Origin: Apiotrichum sp. Y4204
Lineage: Eukaryota > Basidiomycota > Tremellomycetes > Trichosporonales > Trichosporonaceae
Direction of reading: 5' to 3'
Length of the DNA stretch: 64,000 bases
Assembly: GCA_025531455.1 (NCBI GenBank)
Contig: JAMYHL010000053.1
Span: 62,001 to 126,000, forward strand
The position numbers and the translations under genes were made by a program. Shown piece after piece: positions 1 to 9,263 of this stretch (its first letter is position 1; each line of letters opens with the position of its first letter). The notes under the pieces were generated by a model. The model did not search any database, was not told where the DNA came from, and saw nothing but the letters and a program-made list of their open reading frames with translations.

Positions 1-1587
1 AATGTCTTTCCGTCCCGGACTGACCCAAGGCCGTGGGTTAACCCATCAACTCGTCTCCAACACTCAAAATTCGAACGAGTTCCGTGGCGCGAGAGGAAGA
101 GGACATGACGTCTCGTATCCCTCTGCAGCTCTGTGGATGTTGGCGTCAGCTTTCCCCCGTTACTTCTGGCGCCACCTGTTTACGCTGTCGTCATCTCGAT
201 CTTGCACTGCTGCCTGCGCTGCACATCCTCTCCACCTCTCCACCGCCGACAGCGGCGCTGAGATGCAACCCGCGGCTCAGCTGATGATCGTTCATTGGAT
301 AACCGTGTCCGACATCAAGTTGGGACCGAGATACGAGAATAACGACGCTGGATCTGCGAGTCACGAGCTCACGAGGTCACGAGCTCACGAGGTGGCCTGC
401 GCATGTCGAGCGGCGTGCATGATGGTCGGATCGGCGACAGACCGGAGTGGGATGGGCGGATGGGCAAGCGACTCGTCTTGCAGATCGCTCGCTCGCTAGC
501 ATGTTCGCTCCCTCAGGGATCAGGAACAGAGAATGCGCGGAAAGGGTACTAACGCTGGGCGTGGGGATGGGATGATGCGACAGCGAGCCGGGATCGCCAC
601 CCCTTGGCGCTCGACGATCCGCTACTTTGATCAGCGCGCTACCGCTGTTAGCGACTCGCGCGACATCGCAGTCGCGGCTGCTCCGCCTGAAGTGGCTAGG
701 CGCACGGAACGCGCAAACGCTCAGGCGGAAGCGGGTAGAGGGGTTCTGTCGCCTGATCGGAAACGCCATCGGCAGTGCCGGCCCGTGCGATGAGAAGTGA
801 CTGTCTCACGCTGCGAGTGATTGCTGTAGATGCTGGTGAGAGCCATCAAGAAGAGTATCAAGAGCGCGAGGAGAAAAGAAACAAACTTGAATGATAACAG
901 AGTTTACACAGTTAGTGCTGCCCAAAGTGAGAGCGTTCGTCTGTCCGTTGCTTTCTGAACCGGGTGGTATTATAGCATTAGCTCATTCAACCAAATGCTG
1001 GGTGCAAGCACACCAACCTTGCGCAGCAGGTCACCACGGTATGTGGCACTGCCAGCCACAGTGGAATGGAGAGTCTCCGTTCTCGCCCGCTGTCCATCCT
1101 AACTGCAGTGATTCCAGTTCATCGCCATTATTGCACTGGCCCTGTCGTGTCGTCGCAGGAATTAACAATCGTGATCGCTACATGGTGAGTAGATTAAGCC
1201 ACGGACCTAATACCATTTCCGCACAACCAAGCCCTCGAGACGATGGCGGAGGATGTCCAAGCTGCTGCCTGTGAGCTGTGCGCATGAGCTTGTGCGTTGT
1301 GAGTGATGGCGAGAAGCAGATCTTCAGATCTGCGGATCTGCAGATCGGGAGATCGCCGGTGCGGAAGGGGAGGTGGGAGTGTCCTGGGGCCGTCAACAGT
1401 GACATTTACTAATACGTGTACTTTTTCTTATCAGATTCGCCACCCATTGCTTACTGCCGCGCCTCCCAACATTGAGCCCCGCCTGGCGCGGCTTGCCCAG
1501 GACAGCCAGGACCCCGAATCGTCATCGTCGCGGAACCCAACATGAACATCCATCCACTTTCTTCCTTCTCCTCATCACACCATCATC
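1..1587. other. Non-coding left edge
   Basis: I see no gene here; the open frames are short and match no family I know. It holds a perfect 16-bp tandem duplication at 361-392 and a cluster of AGATCTGC palindromes at 1316-1346. The last few hundred bases are presumably the promoter of VPS60, with a pyrimidine-rich stretch just before its start codon. Confidence 0.6.
361..392. repeat. 16-bp perfect tandem repeat, two copies
   Basis: The unit tcacgagctcacgagg occurs twice back to back (361-376 and 377-392). Each unit itself contains the word tcacgag twice. It lies outside any gene. Confidence 0.9.
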
Positions 1588-2629
1588 ATGAACAGAGTGA
1601 GCTAGCATGCGTGAAAAGAAAGCTGACATCAGATATTCGGGACGAACAAGGCCAAGCCCAAGCCGAATCTGAACGATGCGATTTCGTCTGTGAGTGGAGC
1701 ATGCGCGTCGACGCTGATGCTGATGGCAGACGGACACGCGCATTGGGAACATCGAGGTCAAGATCAAGAAGCTTGACAACGAGCTGCAGATGTACAAGGG
1801 CCAGATGGCGAAGTTGCGCAATGGACCAGGCAAGGTGGGTGCTCGCGGAGTGGAACGGGTAACCGGACTACCACTAACCCGTCGTCCTCGTGCACGACTA
1901 ACACACAGACGGCGGTACAGCAGCGGGCACTGCGCACACTGAAGCAAAAGCGGATGTACGAGTCGCAGCTCATGCAGCTGCAACAGCAGACGTTTAACAT
2001 GGAGCAGGCGATAATGACGACCGAGAACCTCAAGAACACGATGGCGACCGTCGACGCCATGCAGCTGGCCAACAAGGAGATGAAGAAGCAGTACAAGGGG
2101 ATCGACGTGGACAAGATTGAGGTGCGTGTGGCGGGACATTGGAGAAGGAGACGGGTTAGGGAAGCAGAGGATTCAGTGTCCACCTGTGCTGTGCTTCTTG
2201 CATCTTGCTTCTTGGGTCTAGGCCTTTCTCCACTGTCTCTCCCCTCAATACTAATTCCAGAACATCCACTTCGACATGGAGGACCTCATCGACCAGGCGA
2301 ATGAGATCCAGGAGAGCCTCGGTCGCAGCTACGGCGTGCCCGACGAGCTGGACGAGGCGGACCTACAAGCAGGTGGGTTTTTGTTCCGCTGCGCGCTGCT
2401 AGTTCCTCAGCGGACACAAGTTGTCGCACTGCCACTCACACCCAGAACTCGACGCGCTCGGCCTCGACGAGGAGCTCGTGGGCGAGAACGAGACGCCGTC
2501 GTATCTCACCGAGTCTGCGGCGCTGCCAGACTTTGTGGACGCTGCGCCCGTCGAGGAGGAGGTGAGTTTCAATTTCTCCCAGAAGAAACTGACAAACAGG
2601 CAGCAAAGGAGGCCGAAGTCGCGCGCTAG
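1588..2629 (+). CDS. VPS60: ESCRT-III subunit Vps60/CHMP5 (Snf7 family)
   Basis: This is an endosomal ESCRT-III accessory subunit that acts in multivesicular-body sorting and binds the Vta1/Vps4 machinery. Seven exons join cleanly: 1588-1596, 1633-1689, 1730-1834, 1909-2121, 2261-2372, 2446-2561 and 2600-2629, giving 213 residues against about 220 for CHMP5. The start exon encodes only Met-Asn-Arg; the frame then reads [17 protein letters not shown], matching the CHMP5 N-terminus. The basic helical region with KLRNGPGK and [11 protein letters not shown] is typical of this subfamily, followed by EMKKQYK, the [14 protein letters not shown] stretch and an acidic tail. Introns are 36-139 nt. The gene converges on LTO1 with only 77 bp between stop codons. 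Identity is strong because residues specific to CHMP5, rather than Snf7 or Vps20, are present. Confidence 0.92.
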
Positions 2630-2706
2630 ATGGTGCTGTACAATCATGTCGTCCTATGTACACTATGTCTCTATTCATACTCTATGCTGTGCGCGCGTAA
2701 CCGGCC

Positions 2707-3371
2707 TTAAAACTTGAGCTGGCGGGTATCGACGCCCTTCATCGGACCCTCGATGCCCTCGACGACGCCTGCGGAGGCGCTGGTGCTCCCATCCGTGCCG
2801 TCCCGCGCAGCGGCAACCAATCTCGGCCGTGCGCCAACACTTGTGCAGAGGAGGCGATACCGTGCGCGGATGCTCTGCAACAGTCCCGCGAGGTCGGGTG
2901 CGGCCGCCCGCGCGTCAGCGAGCATCTTATCCGCGGCGGCCTGTGCCTCCTCGTCGTCCGAGTCGATATCGAGTGGGCGATCCGGTACGGGCGTGGGGTT
3001 CGTGGTCGGGAAACTCTCAATCAACGCCAGCAGGCTGCGAACATGTGCGAGCGCCTTTGCCACCTTGCGTGACCCGCAGACATCCCCCCGTTCCGCTCCG
3101 AGTTTGGCAAGCCACAGCTGCGCGAAACCCTCGTAGAAGCCAATCTCCTCCCACAGCTCCCACGCCTTCTCCTGTCCCAGCTGGCGCCCTTCAAAGAGAC
3201 CGTGCAGCCCGCCGTGCGCGAAACCATCCTGGTACCCCTCGTCGTAGAACCTGGTGGTGAGCAAAAGTTGCCAGGTGGAGAGACTCACTTGGACTCGAGA
3301 TTCAGCGCATCGTCAAACAGGTCCTCGCCCTCGCCGTCGCAGTCCATGGCGTCTGGGCACTTGTTGCTCAT
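2707..3371 (-). CDS. LTO1: Lto1/ORAOV1 homologue, Fe-S cluster adaptor
   Basis: Lto1 acts with Yae1 as an adaptor that brings Rli1/ABCE1 to the cytosolic Fe-S assembly (CIA) machinery. Two exons (3371-3289 and 3250-2707) flank a 38-nt intron and give 208 residues. Right after the splice joint is the diagnostic deca-GX3 segment: YDEGYQDGFAHGGLHG, then LFEGRQLGQEKAWELWEEIG and FYEGF. The rest is a helical region, an acidic patch (DIDSDDEEAQ) and a Gly/Ala/Ser-rich tail ending QLKF. Yeast Lto1 uses a C-terminal Trp for CIA docking; here the last residue is Phe. The gene diverges from ARG4 (386 bp between start codons) and converges on VPS60. The upstream ATG was chosen because it gives an acidic N-terminus in frame across the intron. 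Confidence 0.88.
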
Positions 3372-3757
3372 TGTGGCTTGGTGAATGGCAAGTTGAGGGA
3401 AAGTGTGTGAGGGTGAGGTAGCCGCTTGCATGTTGTTTTTCTTTGCTTACCCATCGCTTGGGACATGGCAGAGGCCCATCCCATCTCAAAAAGTCAAAGT
3501 TGGTGGCGATGGCCGCCAAAAGCAGGGCGTCGCGGGCAGGTATCGCGCAGGGGATCGCCGTCTAAAGTGGGAGGAATGGATAAGATCGCCACACACAGGA
3601 GGCCCACAATCTCAACTCGATGTCAAGTTCAAAGTTCGGCACCAGTTGGGGATGATGGGAGGCGTTCAATGTTCCGGCCGACCTGCCGCCTTCTTGAACA
3701 GTATATCATCCTCGACGCGACAACAACAACTGCCCACTCTCCCCAACACAACCAAAC
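3372..3757. promoter_or_regulatory. Divergent promoter region LTO1/ARG4
   Basis: This 386-bp stretch separates two divergently transcribed starts and must carry both core promoters and 5' leaders. The bases just before the ARG4 ATG are CA-rich (caacaacaactgccc...), as is common in fungal leaders. I could not assign a specific factor site. Confidence 0.5.
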
Positions 3758-5330
3758 ATGTCGAACGAGCAGGACTTCACCAAGCGCAAGCTCTGGGGGT
3801 GAGTTACGGCGTTGCGCAGGAGCTGACAGGCAGCGGCCGCTTCACGGGCTCGACGGACCCGCTGTAGGTATCGACGTCGAGGAGAGAGGCACGGGATGAT
3901 GGCTTTTGCAGCTATAACGTCGAAGCTTGCAACTGTGGAGTGCACTTCGTCCCAGGCCTACTCTCAACAATGTTTGACGTCTCCCTACTAACGCCAGGAT
4001 GCACGAGTTCAACCAGTCGCTCAAGTACGACAAGCGGATGTACGCCGCGGACGTCAAGGGCTCGATTGCGTTCTCGAAGGCTCTGCTCAAGGCCGGGATC
4101 CTGACTGCTGAGGAGCAGGCGGAGATTACTCGCGGCCTCAAGCTCGTCGCTGCCGAGTGGGCCGAGGGCAAGTTTGTGATCCAGGCCGACGACGAGGACA
4201 TCCACACTGCCAACGAGCGCCGCCTCTCCGAGATTGTCGGCAAGGACATTGGCGGCAAGCTCCACACTGGCCGCTCGCGCAACGACCAGGTCGCGACCGA
4301 CATGCGTATCTGGCTCATGGACGAGACTGCCGAGGTCGAGAAGAACCTCTGCGACCTCCTCACCGTCATGGTCTCGCGTGCCGAGAAGGAGACGGACGCC
4401 ATCCTCCCGGGATACACCCACCTGCAGCGCGCGCAGCCCGTCCGCTGGTCCCACGTCCTCCTCTCCCACGCGCAGAGCTTTATTACCGACCTCAACCGTC
4501 TCCGCGAGATGGTCCCCCGCATCTCGGTCCTACCCCTCGGCTCGGCCGCCCTCGCCGGCAATCCCTACGGCCTCGACCGTGAGCTCCTCCGCCAGGAGCT
4601 CGGGTTCAAGTCCATTGGCGAGAACTCGATGCACGCCGTCGCCGACCGTGACTTTGTCGTCGAGTGGCTCCAGTGGGCCTCGCTCATGATGATCCACATG
4701 TCCCGCCTCGCCGAGGACCTCATCATCTACTCGTCGGCCGAGTTTGGCTTTGTCACCCTCTCGGACGCGTACTCGACCGGCTCGTCGATCATGCCCCAGA
4801 AGAAGAACCCCGACTCGTGCGAGCTTCTCCGCGGCAAGTCGGGCCGTGTCTTTGGCCAGATGGCCGGCTTTATGATGTCCCTCAAGGGCATCCCGTCCAC
4901 GTACAACAAGGACCTGCAGGAGGACAAGGAGCCGCTCTTTGACGCCGTCGACACCGTCTCCGCCGCGCTCCGCATCGCCGAGGGCGTCATCGCCACGCTC
5001 ACCGTCAACGCCGACAAGATGGCCGCCGCCCTCTCGATGGACCTCCTCGCGACCGACGTCGCAGACTACCTTGTCCGCAAGGGCGTTCCCTTCCGTGAGA
5101 CGCACCACATCTCGGGCCGCTCCGTCGCCCTTGCCGAGGCCAAGCAGTGCCAGATCTCGGACCTCTCCATGGAGGAGTGGAAGCAGCTCTCCCCGCTCTT
5201 CACCGAGGACGTCGTTGACATTTTCAACTTTGAAAACTCGGTCGAGAAGCGCAACGCCATCGGCGGCCCGGCCCGCGCCATGATCCAGCGCCAGGTCGAC
5301 ATGGCCCGCGAGAAGATTGGCCGCAAGTAG
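3758..5330 (+). CDS. ARG4: Argininosuccinate lyase
   Basis: This enzyme cleaves argininosuccinate to arginine and fumarate, the last step of arginine synthesis, and forms a homotetramer. Three exons (3758-3798, 3834-3863, 3998-5330) give 467 residues, the usual length. The N-terminus reads [19 protein letters not shown], with the LWGGRF signature split by the first, 35-nt intron. Further landmarks are [26 protein letters not shown], the helix with [12 protein letters not shown], and the fumarase/lyase superfamily signature [12 protein letters not shown] near residue 290. The second intron donor must be the GT at 3864; using the next GT would leave an in-frame stop. The large third exon is strongly biased to C or G at third codon positions, as in a well-expressed gene. 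Identification is essentially certain. Confidence 0.98.
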
Positions 5331-5561
5331 AGTGGCAGCATCGTTACATTACCCAGTTACAAAACAGACTCTATGCATCTTGGCCTTGGCGGCAGTGTGA
5401 AGTATACCACGGGTGGCGGTTGCAGTCAGCGCCCCGCGTAGAGTCCGTGCGGCTAGTCTGTGCAGCGCGCAGCGAAGCGCTGGGGTACATACATGGCTGT
5501 TGCGGCGATGGCAAGCAAGCGCACTCCTACCGTCTCATCTCTCCTCTCCGTCCTTCGGACC

Positions 5562-7871
5562 CTATCCGGCGCCGCAGCCACCAGTACAGTACCCGCCACC
5601 GCCAAGCCCACACCCAAAGCAACTAAGCGCGCTGACGCCATGGCTCTTCAGGGTGAGAGTCGCGATGGAGAGCACGCCTTCGCCGAGCACAAACCCGGAC
5701 GCGACGACGATTGCGAACAGGGGTGTCTCGCCCGTCCCGCTCGCGCGTGCGGCGCGGTACGCGATGTATCCTCCGATGAGGCGGGCGAGTGAGAAGGACG
5801 GGGCGTTGAGGAAGCCGATCGCGAATGCCACACCTGATGGGAGGTAGGGTGTGTACTGCAGCGCGAGGTCTGGGGAGAGCATCCCTCCCGAGAGGGAAGA
5901 GAGACGCGGCGCAAGGATCTTCAGAGCGGCGATGGCGGCGAACGCACCGCCGAACACGAGCATGAACGGCACAACGTGCGCGGGCAGCGAGCCGTTGTTG
6001 AGCAGACGCGCGAGATTGAGCCACACGCCGGCGGACGGGACAGCAAACTCTGGTCCGGGGATCTCGTAGACCGACGTGTAGAACTTGTACGCGGCTGTCG
6101 AAACAAAGACACTCGCGAGCGAGCCGATCATCTGCCCGTAGAACTGCGAGCGCGGGGACGCGCGAAGCAGGTCACCCGTCTTGAGATCCTGCATCAGATC
6201 GCCAGCTTGTTGCGCGCCCGCCTCGGCGACGCCGCCGGCGATCACGTTCGCGACAACATTCCCCGGCTGCAGAACCGCAAAGAGCAGCTGCGAGATCTTG
6301 CCTATACCGGAGACCTGGCGTCAGCTACGAAAGGGGCAACTTAGCTTACCGGATTGATATCCGTCTCGCCGAGGGCGCGCACGCCGATGAGGGCGAGGAC
6401 GCTGGCAAGGACGAGGCCAATCGCGGTGGCCCACGGATGGATGCCGTCCGAGCCAAACACGATCCAGACGAGGAACACGCCGAGGACGCCGGACGCGGCG
6501 AGACCCGTCCCAACCCACGAAGGGGGCACGAGACGCTCCGGAGGCTCGTGCTCTGGCTCGTCGTCGTCCTCGGGCGGTGGGTCGTAGTACGCGTCGCGCT
6601 CCGCTGCGTCGGTGGGGTCCTCATGGGTGAATTCCGTGGCCTCGGCCCGCAGGCGGCGGTACCGGATGCGCTCGGCAAGATTTGAGAAATAGGCCGCGGT
6701 GACGGGCATGAGGGAAACGATGCTCTCGGCAATCATGATCGCGAGCGCGACCCAGAGGATCCACCCGCGAGACCCGTCAGTAGACGACGAGACGGGCCCA
6801 GGTGCCCAGCCGGCCTTCTTGGCCAGAGGGGAGAGCACTGCCCACCCAACGAGCATGCCGATGTTCATCGAGACCGTGACTGGCAGGCCCATGATAATCC
6901 CCTGGCCGATGTACGAGAGCGAGGGGGTGAAGAACCACTGCCAGTGGGCCGCGAGGCTCCCACCGAACGGCGCGGAGAGGATATCGAATACCGGCAGCGC
7001 AAATATGACCGGGAAGAGGAAAGAGAGAATCTGGCGTGAGCTTATGTGTGCGCTCTGTGAAGCTCACAGTCATGGTGCCGCTTGCGAGGAAGCTCCAACC
7101 GAGCGCCGCCCAACCGCGACCGCTGATCGGGTCGTCCTTCGCCGCGTCCCCGGGGCCCTGAGGAATGCGGCGGTATGCGCCTGCCGGAGTCGGATCGAGA
7201 CTCTGTCCCGGCGGCGGTGCGCGGTGGAGGAGCGCGATGAGCTGTGCGGTTGCTGTTCCCGAGGGAAACACGAGTTTCTCCTTGACGATGACCTGGCGGC
7301 GAAGGGGGACGGCGAGGAAGACGCCGAAGAACGCGACGGCAAGACACCACAGCACGAGGCTGACGTAGCTGAGATTAATCGGCTCGCGGCCGTCGATCTC
7401 GGGGGTCATCATCCCCAGAGCCGGGATGATACCGACCAGACCCGCGGCGAGCGGCATCGTGCCCGTCGCGACGGCCGTGGTCTGCAGCACGACGTTCTCC
7501 TGCGGCGAGAGCGGGAGGCGGCGGACCATCCCCGGCAGCTTGAAGATTGCAAAGCCGAGGAGTGCCGACTGGAGCGACATCATGGACACCCATCCTGCGG
7601 TCAGTACGAGAAGTCTCTCCCGCTCGTACCCGTCTGCAGACCAAAGTAGATGTTTGTAAAGCACAACACACACCCAACGGCGAGGCCGACCACGACCGCA
7701 CGCAGCGTAAAGTCGCCCTCGACCACAGGCTCAGCATAGTCGTACATGCTGCCGCCGTCGTCGCTGTCCGCCTGCCCGATGGAGTACCGCAGCCCGCGCG
7801 CGGACGGCGGTGAGCTGCGCGTGAGTGGCGAGTACCTGGTGGAGGGGAGAGGTGACTCACACTGGATTCAT
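5562..7871 (-). CDS. OPT-family oligopeptide/metal-chelate transporter
   Basis: This is a multi-spanning plasma-membrane or vacuolar transporter of the oligopeptide transporter (OPT/YSL) superfamily, which moves small peptides, glutathione or metal chelates with protons. Exons are 7871-7861, 7835-7630, 7594-7069, 7031-6350 and 6314-5562 (725 residues). Family landmarks are VVGLAVGCVLCFTNIYFGLQ near the N-terminus, KLVFPSGTATAQLI, GIIMGLPVTVSMNIGMLVGW and GGVAEAGAQQAGDLMQDLKT. An acidic cytoplasmic loop (DPPPEDDDEPEHEPPE) sits mid-protein. The last three introns are 35-37 nt. The first inferred intron is only 25 nt, below what I would expect; if it is wrong, the Met at 7747 gives a 692-residue protein starting just before the first helix. 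Substrate cannot be predicted. Confidence 0.85.
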
Positions 7872-8314
7872 GGTGGCTTTTGCTTGTCGCGACAGAGGAA
7901 CCGGGTCGAGGGCACCGACAAAGGACAAAGGACGGAAAGTGGACAGACAAGGAATGTGTGACACTGCGACGTCGGGTTGTGGTGGTTGTTGTAGCATGTA
8001 GCAATGGTTGTCGCCGCCGTCACCGGATCACCGGCAAGCCTCGGCAGCATGTGGGCATTATCTCTGCATTCGGCGCACAACGCCGAACACGCTCCGCAAC
8101 GATTACCTCATTCTGTCTTGTTGTTTCCCTATTTTTTCGCTCCGTCCTCTTCGCGGAATCGAACCTTCCACATGGGATAGACTGTCCTGGGGGCGTCAAG
8201 AGCATCATCAAGGCTGTTGTGGACAACAAACGCTTTCCTGATGGCGTTGACGCGCTGACATTTTGTTTGTTGGCATTCCACACTTCCCCCCCACCTCCAA
8301 CTTTACAGCACACA
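7872..8314. promoter_or_regulatory. Divergent promoter region OPT transporter/APC10
   Basis: There are 443 bp between divergent start codons. The sequence includes a gttgtggtggttgttgtag stretch near 7976 and a long T-rich run near 8121-8146. I see no tRNA or other gene; a ggaatcgaacc word at 8154 resembles a tRNA T-arm but does not fold into one. Confidence 0.5.
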
Positions 8315-9135
8315 ATGTCCGACGCGTCGCCCCCCGCGTCCCCCGCGCCCTCGGCGCCGGAGGACCTTCCCCCTATCCCGAGCCACCTCCCCGAGATTGG
8401 CCGTCTCGCAGCCTGGTCCGTCAGCAGCCACAAGTACGGCTTCGGGGTGGACAACCTCCGTGATGGCAACGAGAATACGTTCTGGCAGTGAGTCGGATGC
8501 TGGAGGCGATGAATAGGTCAGCAAGCTGACTCTTTCTAGATCTGAAGGGCCGCAGCCGCATACCATCGACATTGCGTTTCCGAAACGCGTCTTCATCTCC
8601 GTACGTCCCCCTGATGACCCCTGCTTACTCCAGTATGTCTGCCTCCTCACGAGCCATCCCCGCGACGACAGCTACACGCCCAGCCGCATTTCAGTGCGTG
8701 CAGGAACGAGCGTGCATGATCTACAGGAGGTGGGTGTCCTTACGGGATGAAACCCGCGCGCTGTGTCCTCATATCAGGTCCGCTTTGAGCAGTACGACAA
8801 GCCCGATGGCTGGATCGTCATCCCGCTGCGGCCGCTCGACGGTGACCGCCAGTCGTACCTCGCTGGCGCGCCGATCCCGGCTTACCATCTCCGTATCGTT
8901 ATAGTCGCCAACCACTTGAACGGCAAGGACACACACGTCCGTGGCGTAAAGGTGTTTGGTCCTGATGAGTGAGTTTGAGTATCTAGCCGGGCTGACATGC
9001 AGGAGTGAGAAATCTGGAGAGGCCGACCTGCCAACTGACGGGTTCCCCACCGGGCGCGAACTGCTAAACCTCGGCCACGACGGGACGTCCCTCTGGACCA
9101 GCTCCAGTTTCCGCATGCAGGCCGGCATCCGGTAG
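8315..9135 (+). CDS. APC10: Anaphase-promoting complex subunit 10 (Doc1)
   Basis: Apc10/Doc1 is the processivity and substrate (D-box) co-receptor subunit of the APC/C ubiquitin ligase. Five exons (8315-8487, 8540-8600, 8634-8729, 8778-8968, 9003-9135) give 217 residues. After a Pro/Ser-rich N-terminus the DOC jelly-roll domain runs through AAWSVSSHKYGFGVDNLRD, GNENTFWQSEGPQPHTIDI, SYTPSRISVRAG and IVANHLNGKDTHVRGVKVFG, all close to human APC10. The protein ends in Gly-Ile-Arg, the conserved IR tail that docks on Cdc27/APC3. It converges on UBP14 with 128 bp between stops. Very confident. Confidence 0.95.
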
Positions 9136-9263
9136 CCAGGCGCCAGACGCGCACTCCGAGATTCGTTTGCTTCCCACACCACACCACACCACAACTGTAT
9201 ATTATCACTGTATGCATTGACTTCTGCTATCTACACTTTATCTCTCTGCCACTCCGTCCATGA

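Noticed and set aside
1522..2183. Minus-strand frames opposite VPS60
   Set aside because: Shadows of the VPS60 exons; the plus-strand exon chain gives an intact CHMP5-like protein.
8150..8165. tRNA T-arm-like word ggaatcgaacc on the minus strand
   Set aside because: Flanks do not form a 5-bp T-stem, acceptor stem or anticodon arm.
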